Made by a program: the position numbers and the translations under genes
Notes under the pieces: generated by a model
Database searches by the model: none
What the model was told of the DNA's origin: nothing
What the model saw: the letters and a program-made list of their open reading frames with translations, nothing else
Shown: in pieces, positions 33,825 to 43,462 of the stretch
Position numbering within the stretch: position 1 is the first letter of the stretch
Layout of the letters: each line of letters starts with the position of its first letter
Source of the DNA: GCA-020356105 sp964347475
Lineage (GTDB): Bacteria > Pseudomonadota > Alphaproteobacteria > UBA8366 > JADFVY01
Direction of reading: 5' to 3'
Assembly: GCA_964347475.1 (NCBI GenBank)
Contig: CAYFYY010000009.1
Coordinates: forward strand, 16,682 to 80,681
DNA length: 64,000 nt

Positions 33825-34982
33825 ATGCCGTTGAAGACCGCCGCCCGCGGGCGCATCTCGCCCTTTATTGTCATGGAAGTGATGCGTGCCGCCGCGGAAC
33901 GCGAGAAATCCGGCGCCGACGTCCTGCATATGGAGGTCGGACAGCCGGGCACCGGTGCTCCACGCGGCGTTATCGACGCGGCTCGCGCAGCGCTATGCGA
34001 TCACAGGCTCGGTTACACGGTCGCGCTGGGACTGCCTGAGCTGAGGCAGGCAATCGCGCGGCATTACCGTGACTATTACGGAGTCATGGTGCCCGCCGAG
34101 CGCGTCGTGGTCACCACCGGATCATCGGGGGCGTTCATGCTGTCGTTCCTGTCCGCGTTCGATCCGGAAGACCGGGTGGCGCTCGCCGCGCCGGGATACC
34201 CATGCTACCGGAACATCCTGTCGGCGCTGGGCATCGAGCCGGTGTCGCTGATGAGCACCGTGGAAGACCGGTTCCAGCCGACCCCAGCGCTGCTCGACCG
34301 CGCGCGCGCCGATGCGCCGATTCACGGACTGATCATCGCCAGTCCTTCGAATCCAGCGGGAACGATGCTCGACACTGCCGCGTTCCGTATCCTGATCGAC
34401 TACTGCCGCCGACACGATATCCGGCTGATTTCCGACGAGATCTACCATGGCATCACCTATCGTGGCAGGGCCGATACCGCCGCAGCGTTCAGCGACGATG
34501 CAATCGTCATCAACAGCTTTTCCAAATACTTCTCAATGACGGGTTGGCGCCTCGGCTGGATGCTGGTGCCGGCCGATCTGATGCGCGCCGTGGAATCCCT
34601 GGCGCAGAACTTCTTCATATCCCCGCCGACCCTCTCGCAGATTGCGGCGGTTGCCGCATTCGAATGCCACGACGAACTCAGGGCAAACGTGGCGCGCTAC
34701 GCTGCGAACCGCGAAATGCTGCTGCGCGAGTTGCCGAAAGCGGGCTTCAGCGAACTCGCGCCATCCGACGGCGCCTTCTACCTTTACGCGGATGTCGGAC
34801 ATCTGACCAACGACAGCGAGGCGTTCTGCCGTCGCATTTTGGATGAGGCAGGCGTCGCGGTGACACCCGGCGTCGATTTCGACGCGGCACGGGGCAACCG
34901 CTTCGTACGCTTCTCGTTCGCCGAAAGTACGGAGGACATGGAAAAGGCCGCCACTGCCCTGAAAGCGTGGCGGGACGGATGA
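33825..34982 (+). CDS. PLP-dependent class I/II aminotransferase
   Basis: 385 residues of fold-type I. Visible motifs: HMEVGQPGTGAP, LGYTVALGLPELRQAIARHY, TTGSSGAFMLSFL, ASPSNPAGTML (the N-P of the PLP-binding Asn), DEIYHGITY (Asp/Tyr), and the PLP-lysine in NSFSKYFSMTGWRLGW. C-terminal Arg for substrate carboxylate is in NRFVRFSFAES. Resembles aspartate/alanine aminotransferase-like enzymes (AspC/YbdL groups); exact substrate unknown. Translationally close to the GGT-like gene upstream (14 bases). Confidence 0.93.
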   Translation: MPLKTAARGRISPFIVMEVMRAAAEREKSGADVLHMEVGQPGTGAPRGVIDAARAALCDHRLGYTVALGLPELRQAIARHYRDYYGVMVPAERVVVTTGSSGAFMLSFLSAFDPEDRVALAAPGYPCYRNILSALGIEPVSLMSTVEDRFQPTPALLDRARADAPIHGLIIASPSNPAGTMLDTAAFRILIDYCRRHDIRLISDEIYHGITYRGRADTAAAFSDDAIVINSFSKYFSMTGWRLGWMLVPADLMRAVESLAQNFFISPPTLSQIAAVAAFECHDELRANVARYAANREMLLRELPKAGFSELAPSDGAFYLYADVGHLTNDSEAFCRRILDEAGVAVTPGVDFDAARGNRFVRFSFAESTEDMEKAATALKAWRDG

Positions 34983-34991
34983 CGGGTCGCG

Positions 34992-36245
34992 TCAGGTCTT
35001 TTTCAGGAGCACCTGTCCGACATACATTCCGTTTGCGTCGAATGCGGCTTCGGAACCGGCAAGATAGAAGTTCCACATTCGGCGAAACCGTTCATCGTAA
35101 CAGGCGCCCTTGAGCTGCGGCCACGCCTCGTTGAAGTTCGCCCGCCAGCGCCGCAACGTTTCCGCGTAGTGGAAGCTTTCGTGCGTGAAGGGCTCGTGCG
35201 CGAGCCGCAGTCCGGCATCGCGCGCCGCCGCAACTGTATCGTCCAGCGTTGGAATGTACCCGCCGGGGAAAATGTATTTCTGTACCCACGGGCTGGTTTC
35301 CTGCCGCCGGATGCGCATGATCGAATGCACAAGCGCCAATCCGTCATCCGCGAGCATGTGCCGCACGGCTCCAAAATAATCCCGGAAATTTTTGCGGCCG
35401 ACATGTTCGAACATGCCGATACTGACGATACGATCATAGGCTCGCGGATTGTTCTGTGCATGAACCCGATAGTCGGCGAGCCGGTAGTCGAGACGATCCC
35501 CGAAGCGATCGCCGGCCCGCTGCTGAGCGAACTCGCGTTGGCGCTCCGCCAGTGTAATACCGGTCACGGAGTCGGCATCGCTCTCTTCGGTGATAAGCCG
35601 TGTCAGCTCGCCCCAACCGCAACCGATGTCAAGCACCCGCGCCCCGGGGCCAATCGCGAGCCTGCGAATGGTCGTGCGCAGTTTGTTGAGCTGGGCATCG
35701 CGCAGCGACTGGTCCGGTGTCTGGAAAAACGCGCAGGAATAGTTCATGCCCGCGTCGAGAAACCGCTCGTACAAATCGTTGCCGATATCGTAGTGATGGG
35801 CGGCGTTGCGGCGGGCCTTGCGCGGACTGATGCGGCGCGCGCGATGCCACAGCTTGGCGACCCTCCGGATGTGGTGACCCCAGACCGTCTTTGCAGCTGT
35901 TCCTTCGTTCCGGCAGAACATACCGATGAGGCCGGCGAGGTCGCCGCGCTCCACGTTCCATTCTCCGTTCATGTAGCCTTCGCCGGTGCCGAGGTCCGGG
36001 TTGATTATGATTCGGGGCACCAACCGCAACGAATTCACACGGATCCGGTAAAGCGGTCCGGAGCCGTCCCCGCACTCGATTTCGTCGATATCGCGATAAT
36101 TGATCTGTAGCCGGCCGTGCTGGGCAAATGCGCCGATAATCGGTGCCATTGCGCGGAACAGCCTGAGCTGACGTGCATTAACATCTCGCCGGTCGGCCGA
36201 GCGGTCCTGGAATTCGGCGCTGTAATCCTTTTTCGTACCGAACAT
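34992..36245 (-). CDS. cfa: Cyclopropane-fatty-acyl-phospholipid synthase family methyltransferase
   Basis: 417 residues. N-terminal lipid-binding domain (~1-125) and a SAM-dependent methyltransferase domain: HHYDIGNDLYERFLDAGMNYS, VLDIGCGWGELTRL (SAM loop), GITLAERQREFA, DRIVSIGMFEHVGRKNF with active-site Glu, and FPGGYIPTLDD. Adds a methylene bridge to unsaturated acyl chains of membrane phospholipids, usually in stationary phase. Start 36245 (MFGTKKDY) follows a non-coding extension. Convergent with the aminotransferase (9-base gap). Confidence 0.94.
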   Translation of the reverse strand: MFGTKKDYSAEFQDRSADRRDVNARQLRLFRAMAPIIGAFAQHGRLQINYRDIDEIECGDGSGPLYRIRVNSLRLVPRIIINPDLGTGEGYMNGEWNVERGDLAGLIGMFCRNEGTAAKTVWGHHIRRVAKLWHRARRISPRKARRNAAHHYDIGNDLYERFLDAGMNYSCAFFQTPDQSLRDAQLNKLRTTIRRLAIGPGARVLDIGCGWGELTRLITEESDADSVTGITLAERQREFAQQRAGDRFGDRLDYRLADYRVHAQNNPRAYDRIVSIGMFEHVGRKNFRDYFGAVRHMLADDGLALVHSIMRIRRQETSPWVQKYIFPGGYIPTLDDTVAAARDAGLRLAHEPFTHESFHYAETLRRWRANFNEAWPQLKGACYDERFRRMWNFYLAGSEAAFDANGMYVGQVLLKKT

Positions 36246-36456
36246 TGCATGCCCCCCGCCTTGTCGACAGGGCCGCGGCCCTGCAGTGCAACGATATCGG
36301 CTCCGCCATGCACGACGATACGGCACGGCAGAGTTTCATAATTTACCACTTGTTAACCGATCGTCAATTGGCGGCGGTCCGCAGTGCAGCGCACGCCCCC
36401 CCAGGACGTGATCGCCGGCGTCCGGGGTCTCCAGGTGTCGTTGCCAGTTCGGCGAT

Positions 36457-38991
36457 TCAGGTCTGCGAACGCCGCCACCACCCTGTTCGCTTCGGCTTCG
36501 CCGCGACGGCGGGTTCCGGTGGATCCGGTTGCTCCGGCTTTGCTGGCGCCTCCACGGAGTCTGCGTAGACGGCTTCCGGAACCCGATCGACAGCGACAGC
36601 CGCGGGCATTTCCGCCGGCGGTGGTACGGGGGCATCGATCGCGGGTTGGCCGTGTTGGCCCGTGTCCGCCGACGCGTCGTCCTCATTGCCGGCTGCCGCA
36701 GGTGTCTCTTTCGGTTTCGCGGCGGCCTTTCGTGTTGTCCGCTTGCGGGCCGTCGACGCGCTCTTCGATTTTGTGCGCGTTGTCTTTGCAGTGCCGCTGG
36801 CGCGTCGTCTGGATTTCGGTTTCTTCTCCGGTTCCGGGGTTGCCGGTTCGGGCTCCGCGCTTGCGGCGGCGGCCGGCGCGGGTTCACCGGGCGCCTCGGG
36901 CTCGGCAGGTGCCGCGGCCTTGGCCTCTTCGGACTCCTTCTTCTTGCGCCGGCGCGTGGGCCGTTTCTTTTTCGGTTCGGCTTCGGCTTCGGCAGCCCCC
37001 TCCGTATCCAGCGCGGCGGTATCGTCATCTTGCGCTGCTTCGGACGTCCCCGTCGGCTCCGCGACCTCCTGCTCCGCGTCGTCGCTACCGTCGGGCGAGG
37101 GCTCGGCGGCTTCGGCGGCCGCATCCGCTGACCTGCGCCCGCGCCGACGTCCACCGCGCCGGCCGCGGCGCCGCCGCTTGCGGGGCTCCTCCTCGACAGT
37201 CTCATCTTCGGGCGCGGCGATTTCTGCCGCTTCCTCTTCGGCCTCGTGTGCCTCAGCGGCTTTCTCGGCGACCTCCGTTTCGCGCCGGTCCTTGCGACGC
37301 TTGCGGGAGCGTCGCTTGCGTCGGCCGCCTTCCTCGGCCGATTCCTCCACGGCGACCTCTTCGATCTCTGCCTCGCCCTCTTCGCTCTCGCGCCCGCGTA
37401 CTCGCTCGATGCGGTATTCCGGCGGGATCAACCCGTCATCGGCGGCGATAACGACCTTCAGACCGCAACGCTGCTCAATGGCCGCGATAATGTTCCGCTT
37501 ATGGTTGAGGATGTAGAGCGCCACCTGAGCCGGCACGAACACGTCGACTTCGGCGGATCGTCGGCGCAAGCCCTCCTCCTCGATCCCGCGCATCACGTGG
37601 AGCGCGGTCGATTCCGTCGAACGGATGTGTCCGGTGCCGCCGCAAGCCGGGCACACCTCGCTTGAGGTCTCCAGCAGGCTCGGACGCAGCCGCTGCCGCG
37701 ACATCTCGAGCAGTCCGAAGGGGCTGATATGACCGATCTGGATCCGCGCGCGGTCGCTGCGCAGCGCCTCCTTGAGGCGACGCTCGACAGCGGAATTGTT
37801 GCGACTCTCCTCCATATCGATGAAATCGATCACGATGAGTCCGGCAAGATCGCGCAGACGCAGTTGCCGGGCGATTTCCTCGGCGGCCTCGAGATTGGTC
37901 TTGATCGCAGTCTCTTCAATGTGGCGCTCGCGCGTCGCGCGGCCCGAGTTCACGTCGATCGCGACCAGCGCCTCGGTGCTGTGCATGACCAGGTAGCCGC
38001 CCGAGCGCAACTGGACGATCGGGTTGTAGATCGCGTCGATCTGGTTCTCCACCTGATACCGGAAAAACAGCGGGATCACCTGGTCGTCATAGCGCTGCAC
38101 GCGCTTGGAGTGGCTCGGCACCATCGCTTTCATGAAGTCCTTGGCGACCCGGTAGCCGGCCTCACCCTCGACCAGCACATCGTCGATGTCGCGGCTGTAA
38201 AGGTCGCGGATCGATCGCTTGATAAGATTGGCCTCTTCATGCACCAGGGTCGGTGCGATCGATGCCATGGTGCGGTTCCGGATATCGTCCCACAGACGCA
38301 CGAGATACTCGTAGTCACGCTTGATCTCGGCCTTGGTGCGCTCAGCGCCGGCGGTTCGCACGATAACCGCCATGCCGGGAGCGATCTTGAATTCATCCAG
38401 AACCTTCTTGAGACGTCGCCTGTCCTTGACGTTACCGATCTTTCGGCTGATGCCGCCGCCGCGGCCGGTGTTGGGCATCAGCACGCAGTAGCGGCCAGCA
38501 AGCGACAGATAGGTCGTCAACGCCGCGCCCTTGTTGCCGCGCTCCTCCTTGACCACCTGCACCAGCATGATCTGCCGACGTTTGATCACCTCTTGGATCT
38601 TGTAATGCCGGTGGTGCTTTATCCGCCGGCGCTCGACCTCCTCGACTTCATCGCCGCCGACGGTCTCGACCGAACCGCCATTCTCGGAATCCTCCGCGTC
38701 GTCGGCCTCGACCTCTTCGGCGAGCAGCTGCTCGCGGTCGGCAACCGGAATCTGATAGTAGTCGGGGTGAATTTCGCTAAACGCCAGGAACCCGTGACGG
38801 TTTCCGCCGTAGTCGACAAAGGCGGCCTGCAACGAGGGTTCGACGCGAACCACCTTTGCCAGGTACACGTTCCCTTTGAGCTGCTTCTTGCGTGAGGTTT
38901 CGTAATCGAATTCTTCGAGACGCTTACCGTTTACGACGGCCACCCGTGTCTCTTCCGGGTGGCTCGCGTCAATCAACATTCTCCGAGCCAT
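36457..38991 (-). CDS. rne: Ribonuclease E/G family endoribonuclease
   Basis: 844 residues. Catalytic half: MARRMLIDASHPEETRVAV, S1 domain with an acidic insert (~85-110), LTTYLSLAGRYCVLMPNT, GLIVIDFIDMEESRNN (magnesium-binding Asp), ARIQIGHISPFGLLEMSRQR and the zinc-link CPACGGTGHIRS at ~447. From about residue 530 to the end is a Glu/Arg then Ala/Pro/Lys-rich disordered region with many basic blocks, the degradosome scaffold. It initiates mRNA decay and rRNA/tRNA processing. A 515-base non-coding leader separates it from the divergent amidase. The start 38991 matches the family. Confidence 0.97.
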   Translation of the reverse strand: MARRMLIDASHPEETRVAVVNGKRLEEFDYETSRKKQLKGNVYLAKVVRVEPSLQAAFVDYGGNRHGFLAFSEIHPDYYQIPVADREQLLAEEVEADDAEDSENGGSVETVGGDEVEEVERRRIKHHRHYKIQEVIKRRQIMLVQVVKEERGNKGAALTTYLSLAGRYCVLMPNTGRGGGISRKIGNVKDRRRLKKVLDEFKIAPGMAVIVRTAGAERTKAEIKRDYEYLVRLWDDIRNRTMASIAPTLVHEEANLIKRSIRDLYSRDIDDVLVEGEAGYRVAKDFMKAMVPSHSKRVQRYDDQVIPLFFRYQVENQIDAIYNPIVQLRSGGYLVMHSTEALVAIDVNSGRATRERHIEETAIKTNLEAAEEIARQLRLRDLAGLIVIDFIDMEESRNNSAVERRLKEALRSDRARIQIGHISPFGLLEMSRQRLRPSLLETSSEVCPACGGTGHIRSTESTALHVMRGIEEEGLRRRSAEVDVFVPAQVALYILNHKRNIIAAIEQRCGLKVVIAADDGLIPPEYRIERVRGRESEEGEAEIEEVAVEESAEEGGRRKRRSRKRRKDRRETEVAEKAAEAHEAEEEAAEIAAPEDETVEEEPRKRRRRGRRGGRRRGRRSADAAAEAAEPSPDGSDDAEQEVAEPTGTSEAAQDDDTAALDTEGAAEAEAEPKKKRPTRRRKKKESEEAKAAAPAEPEAPGEPAPAAAASAEPEPATPEPEKKPKSRRRASGTAKTTRTKSKSASTARKRTTRKAAAKPKETPAAAGNEDDASADTGQHGQPAIDAPVPPPAEMPAAVAVDRVPEAVYADSVEAPAKPEQPDPPEPAVAAKPKRTGWWRRSQT

Positions 38992-39506
38992 TAGGCAAAA
39001 CTCCAACATGCTCCCGCGGGTCCGCGCGTAACAGACCTTGCAGCAGCATCACGTTTGGTGCGAAACCGGCGGCGCTTTCGAATTCACCTGTCGAACAGCG
39101 CAGGCATTCCTGCACCAAGACAGAGAAGCATTTCGGCGCCCGCTCATCCCGAAACGAAACCCCATCACCGGGGGCCCGCCCGTGGATCGGCCTCGAGTTC
39201 CTCAATAATATTCCGCCAGGTTCGGAAGTGCCACGACCCGCCGTCCCCCAATCCCTGACCGGACAAGCCGGAAAGGAATCGACCTGGGCGAACCGTTGCA
39301 CCGTCACACCGCAAACCCCGGTGCGACCGACCGGCAGTGATACGCGCACTGCCAAAATACGCGCGAATGCATTTGCAGGACAACGTATAAATTCCCCGAC
39401 GGAACCAAATTTCCGCCAAGCTTGTCCTTTATTTGTTTTGCCGGACTCACAGAATCAACTATATGTGTAACCTTATCAAACGCATAAGCTGAAACCGGAT
39501 CGGCGT
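38992..39506. other. 515-base intergenic region between rne and amidase
   Basis: No convincing gene in either strand. It must hold the rne promoter and a long rne 5' leader (in other proteobacteria the leader lets RNase E control its own mRNA) and, at the right end, the amidase promoter. Sequence becomes A/T-rich after ~39340. Confidence 0.7.
39438..39465 (+). promoter_or_regulatory. Putative promoter of the amidase-PBP1A unit
   Basis: TTGCCG (39438-39443), 16-bp spacer, TATATG (39460-39465), about 40 bases before the amidase start, in the A/T-rich end of the intergenic region. Confidence 0.45.
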
Positions 39507-40748
39507 ATGAGCGTTCGCAGACCAGGCAACCTGTTTTCTGCTCTTGGGGCCGTTCTGGCTGCGACAGCGATATTGGTGCTGATGGCCACAGCCGCCGCGG
39601 CGAAGGATCCAGTGGTGACAGGCGTGCGGCTTGGATTGAATCCCCCAAGCAGTTCGGAGGGTACCACACGGGTCGTTCTCGACCTCACCAATGCTGTGCC
39701 GTATTCCGCGTTTCTTCTGGGATCGCCGTACCGTCTGGTGATCGATCTGCCGGAGGTCGCGTGGGGCGCCAACGGCGGATCCGAACAGGAATCGGTCGGC
39801 CTCGTTGAGCGTTTGCGTTACGGCCATTTCCGGCCGGGGAACAGCCGCGTCGTCGTCGACCTGATGGGGCCGGCCAGGATACTGCGGCACAGCGTCCTTA
39901 CGGAACCGGACCGCATCGTCTTCGACATCGCCCCGGTCGGTGCCGCGGGGTTCGTCCCCGGCCGCAAAGTCGGAGTCAATGGCTGGACCCCGCCTACCGC
40001 GGAGCAATTTCCGTTGCCCAAGCGCAAGCCGGACTCGGCCAGCGGCAAGCGTGTGGTGGTCATCGACGCCGGCCACGGCGGTGTCGACCCCGGGGCGGTG
40101 CGCGGACGCATCTATGAGAAGCGGATAACCATGGCGGTCGCCAATGCCGTCAAGGAACAACTCGAAAAGAGCGGTCGCTATCGCGTGGTCATGACCCGGA
40201 CGCGCGATGTGTTCCTTGAGCTGCGCGAACGCATCGAAGTTGCGCATGCCAACGGCGGCGACATTTTCATCTCCCTGCATGCCGATACGCACCCCAAGAT
40301 CGTCACCCGCGGGGCTTCGGTATACACGCTTTCTCAGCAAGCGTCAGACGAAGAGGCCGCGGCTCTGGCAGCAAAAGAGAACAACGCCGACATGATCGCA
40401 GGGACACAGATCAATCCCGCTGCCTACTCGGATGAGACCATCGATATCCTTCGTGACTTGCAGCGGCGCCAGACCGACCGGCATTCGGTTGTTTTTGCCC
40501 GCATGCTGACCTCACATCTGGGCAAGAACAGTATAGGGCTGTCGCGGAAAAAGGCGCACAGATTCGCCGGCTTCGTCGTGCTTAAGTCGCCGACCGTTCC
40601 TTCCGTGCTCGTTGAACTCGGTTACCTTTCGAATGTCGACGACCGCAAGATGCTGCAGACGCCACGCTTCCGGGGCAGAGTCGCCAATTCGATATTGGCT
40701 GCCGTGGACCAGTACTTCAAATACGTGGACGATCTTGCTCACAGGTAG
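39507..40748 (+). CDS. amiC: N-acetylmuramoyl-L-alanine amidase (AMIN + amidase_3)
   Basis: 413 residues. Signal peptide (~1-33), AMIN domain (~38-150, RVVLDLTNAVPYSAFLL, PYRLVIDLPEV), linker, then zinc amidase (~180-405): VVVIDAGHGGVDPGAV (His), IYEKRITMAVA (Glu), FISLHADTH (His) and the catalytic Glu in VLVELGYLSN. Cleaves the amide between MurNAc and the stem peptide at the division septum in the periplasm. AMIN domains direct it to peptidoglycan or septal sites. The PBP1A gene follows after 119 bases, a conserved alphaproteobacterial pairing. Confidence 0.96.
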   Translation: MSVRRPGNLFSALGAVLAATAILVLMATAAAAKDPVVTGVRLGLNPPSSSEGTTRVVLDLTNAVPYSAFLLGSPYRLVIDLPEVAWGANGGSEQESVGLVERLRYGHFRPGNSRVVVDLMGPARILRHSVLTEPDRIVFDIAPVGAAGFVPGRKVGVNGWTPPTAEQFPLPKRKPDSASGKRVVVIDAGHGGVDPGAVRGRIYEKRITMAVANAVKEQLEKSGRYRVVMTRTRDVFLELRERIEVAHANGGDIFISLHADTHPKIVTRGASVYTLSQQASDEEAAALAAKENNADMIAGTQINPAAYSDETIDILRDLQRRQTDRHSVVFARMLTSHLGKNSIGLSRKKAHRFAGFVVLKSPTVPSVLVELGYLSNVDDRKMLQTPRFRGRVANSILAAVDQYFKYVDDLAHR

Positions 40749-40867
40749 CAGTTTTTTCACAGATTGGTCATAATTGCGCTGTAATGAATCAATGGGCCGG
40801 CTGGCCGTACATTGCAGCAAGGGCGTTTTGGTGGGTGAACAGTTTCCCGGTGTAACGGGGCAGGGTT

Positions 40868-43378
40868 ATGCGTCGTCTTTTTAGAATCATACGGTATTGT
40901 TTGGCCGTGCTCTTCATACTTGCGCTGGCCGCAGGTGGCGCAGCTACCTACGGTATCTGGTACTACGGTCGCGACCTGCCCGATCATCGGCAGTTGGCTG
41001 ACTACCAGCCGAAGATTTCGACCCGGGTGCACGCTGGAGACGGCCAGGTGATCACGGAGTTCGCCACCGAAAAACGGGCCTTCGTCCCCATCAGCGCGGT
41101 TCCAACGCGCGTCAAGCAGGCGTTCATCGCGGCCGAGGATCAGCGCTTCTACCAGCACAACGGCGTCGATCCGGTCGCCCTGGCGCGGGCCATCGTCACC
41201 AATCTGCGAAACATGGGAACCGGCCGGCGGCTGGTGGGCGGCTCGACGATCACCCAGCAGGTGGCCAAGAACTTCCTCGTCGGAAACGAGCGGAGCTACG
41301 AGAGAAAGATCCGCGAGGCGCTCATCGCCATCAAGATGGAGGAGGTTTACACCAAGGACGAGATTTTCGAGCTATACCTCAACGAGATATATCTCGGTAT
41401 CGGCGCCTACGGTGTGGCCGCGGCCGCGCTCAACTACTTCAACAAGTCCATGGACGAGTTGACGGTGGCCGAGGCGGCGTATCTGGCCGCTCTGCCCAAG
41501 GCGCCGGGCAGGTATCACCCGCTCAACGCGCCGAGGGAAGCGCGTGAACGACGCGACTGGGTGATCGGCCGCATGGTGGAAGAGGGCTTTATCGACGAGG
41601 CCACGGCGCAGGCCGCACGCGCCGAACCGCTTCAGATGGTCACGCCGGATCGCAGCACCCTGGTGGCGGCCGCGTATTTCGTCGAAGAAGTGCGGCGCGA
41701 GCTTGTCAGTCGGTTCGGCGAAGATGCGCTTTACGAGGGCGGCCTGTCGGTGCGCACGACTCTGAGTCCCAAACTGCAGGCAATTGCCGACAATGCCTTG
41801 CGCCGCGGGCTGATCGCCTACGACCGTCGGCACGGCTGGCGTGGCGCGCTCGACAGGCTTGTGGCCGGTACAGACTGGGTCAAATGGCTGCAGTCGGCCA
41901 AGCTGCCGGCCGGCGCGCGCGGCTGGTCGCTGGCCGTGGTTCTGTCGGTTGAAGACGATCGCGCGACGATCGGACTTGCCGACGGCGAAACGGGGACGAT
42001 CCCGCTGACCGAGCTGGCCTGGGCCCGGCCGTGGCTGCCGGAGCAGGAACTCGGACCAGAAGTGGAAAAGGCGACGGATGTGCTGACTGTCGGCGATGTC
42101 GTCCTCGTCGAGCCTGTCATGATCTCCGACCCCGACGACGAAGGAAACACCATTACGTATCCCGACAACACCTTCGGGTTGCGGCAGGTTCCTGACGTCA
42201 ATGGGGCGATTATCGCGCTTGATCCGCACACCGGCCGGGTGCTCGCCATGTCCGGCGGCTATGACTTCGCCATGAGCGAGTTCAACCGGGCAACGCAGGC
42301 CTGGCGGCAGCCGGGGTCGGCGTTCAAGCCGTTCGTCTATCTGTCGGCGCTCGACAAGAACTACACACCGGCCACGGTCATTCTCGATGCGCCCTTCGTC
42401 ATGGAGCGTTCGGACGGCAAGGGCAAATGGAAGCCGACGAACTACTCCGACAGGTTTTACGGTCCCAGCACCATGCGTATCGGCATCGTCAAGTCGCGCA
42501 ACCTGATGACGGTGCGCCTCGCCAAAGCCATCGGCATGGCGCCGGTGATCCGGAACGCCATCGCCTTCGGGATCGTCGATGACATGCCGGGCGAGCTCGC
42601 AATGGCGCTGGGTGCGGGCGAGACGACCCTGATGCGCCTGACGACGGCATATGCCATGCTGGCGAACGGCGGCAAACGGATCATTCCAACCGTGATTGAT
42701 CGGGTGCAGGATCGGACGGGCAAGACCGTCTTCAAGCACGACAATCGCCCGTGCGAGGGCTGCGACGTCGAGCGTTGGGCGCTGCAACCGGTGCCGTTCA
42801 TTCCGGACGAGCGTGAGGCCGTTGCGGATCCGATCAGCGCCTACCAGATCGTCTCCATGCTTCAGGGTGTGGTACAAAGCGGCACGGGTTATGCGGTCAG
42901 CCGCATCGGCAAGCCGTTGGCCGGCAAGACGGGCACCACCAACAATTCGCAGGATGCCTGGTTCCTCGGTTTCTCGCCGGATCTTGCGGCAGGGGTCTAT
43001 GTCGGTTTCGACGCACCGCGTACCTTGGGTCGCAGGGAAACCGGGTCAAGTGCAGCGGTGCCGATCTTCAAGGAATTCATGTCCGCCGCGCTTGCCGACA
43101 AGCCTGCAACGCCGTTTCGCGTCCCGCCGGGAATCCGCATGGTCCGTATGAACACCGAGACCGGTATGCCGGCTACGCCGGCCGACGACTGGCGGAAAAT
43201 TGTCCTCGAGGCATTCCGCCGCGGCACCGAGCCGGGAACCGATGCCGCATCCATCGTCATCGACGGATCTGATACCGGGCTGGGTTTCGAGGCGACGATC
43301 GGCGGCGACGCGATGCCGGCGAACCAGGGTGAGCCGCCCAAATCGGGCAAGAAACGGACTGAAACAGGACTGTACTGA
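40868..43378 (+). CDS. mrcA: Penicillin-binding protein 1A (bifunctional transglycosylase/transpeptidase)
   Basis: 836 residues. One N-terminal membrane anchor (~10-32); GT51 domain with EDQRFYQHNGVD, GGSTITQQVAKN, RKIREALIAIKMEE and KDEIFELYLNEIYLG; an OB-like insertion (~330-430); then transpeptidase with GSAFKPFVYLSALD (nucleophile Ser), KSRN, and GKTGTTNNSQDAWF. Polymerises and cross-links peptidoglycan outside the inner membrane. Full length and all motifs are intact. Downstream of the amidase and upstream of prfB, all on the plus strand. Confidence 0.97.
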   Translation: MRRLFRIIRYCLAVLFILALAAGGAATYGIWYYGRDLPDHRQLADYQPKISTRVHAGDGQVITEFATEKRAFVPISAVPTRVKQAFIAAEDQRFYQHNGVDPVALARAIVTNLRNMGTGRRLVGGSTITQQVAKNFLVGNERSYERKIREALIAIKMEEVYTKDEIFELYLNEIYLGIGAYGVAAAALNYFNKSMDELTVAEAAYLAALPKAPGRYHPLNAPREARERRDWVIGRMVEEGFIDEATAQAARAEPLQMVTPDRSTLVAAAYFVEEVRRELVSRFGEDALYEGGLSVRTTLSPKLQAIADNALRRGLIAYDRRHGWRGALDRLVAGTDWVKWLQSAKLPAGARGWSLAVVLSVEDDRATIGLADGETGTIPLTELAWARPWLPEQELGPEVEKATDVLTVGDVVLVEPVMISDPDDEGNTITYPDNTFGLRQVPDVNGAIIALDPHTGRVLAMSGGYDFAMSEFNRATQAWRQPGSAFKPFVYLSALDKNYTPATVILDAPFVMERSDGKGKWKPTNYSDRFYGPSTMRIGIVKSRNLMTVRLAKAIGMAPVIRNAIAFGIVDDMPGELAMALGAGETTLMRLTTAYAMLANGGKRIIPTVIDRVQDRTGKTVFKHDNRPCEGCDVERWALQPVPFIPDEREAVADPISAYQIVSMLQGVVQSGTGYAVSRIGKPLAGKTGTTNNSQDAWFLGFSPDLAAGVYVGFDAPRTLGRRETGSSAAVPIFKEFMSAALADKPATPFRVPPGIRMVRMNTETGMPATPADDWRKIVLEAFRRGTEPGTDAASIVIDGSDTGLGFEATIGGDAMPANQGEPPKSGKKRTETGLY

Positions 43379-43462
43379 CGGCGGCGCGGGCAGCGGGTTG
43401 AACCCGGCCCGGAATTTCATTAAATCGGCTCATTTCCCCCCGACATTCGAGAGCAGGTGCCA

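Noticed and set aside
36384..37516. Plus-strand ORFs opposite the RNase E tail
   Set aside because: They mirror the repetitive Glu/Pro/Arg-rich 3' half of rne and have Arg/Pro/Ser-rich composition without motifs.
41372..42877. 501-residue minus-strand ORF opposite mrcA
   Set aside because: Antisense shadow of a gene with all PBP1A motifs.
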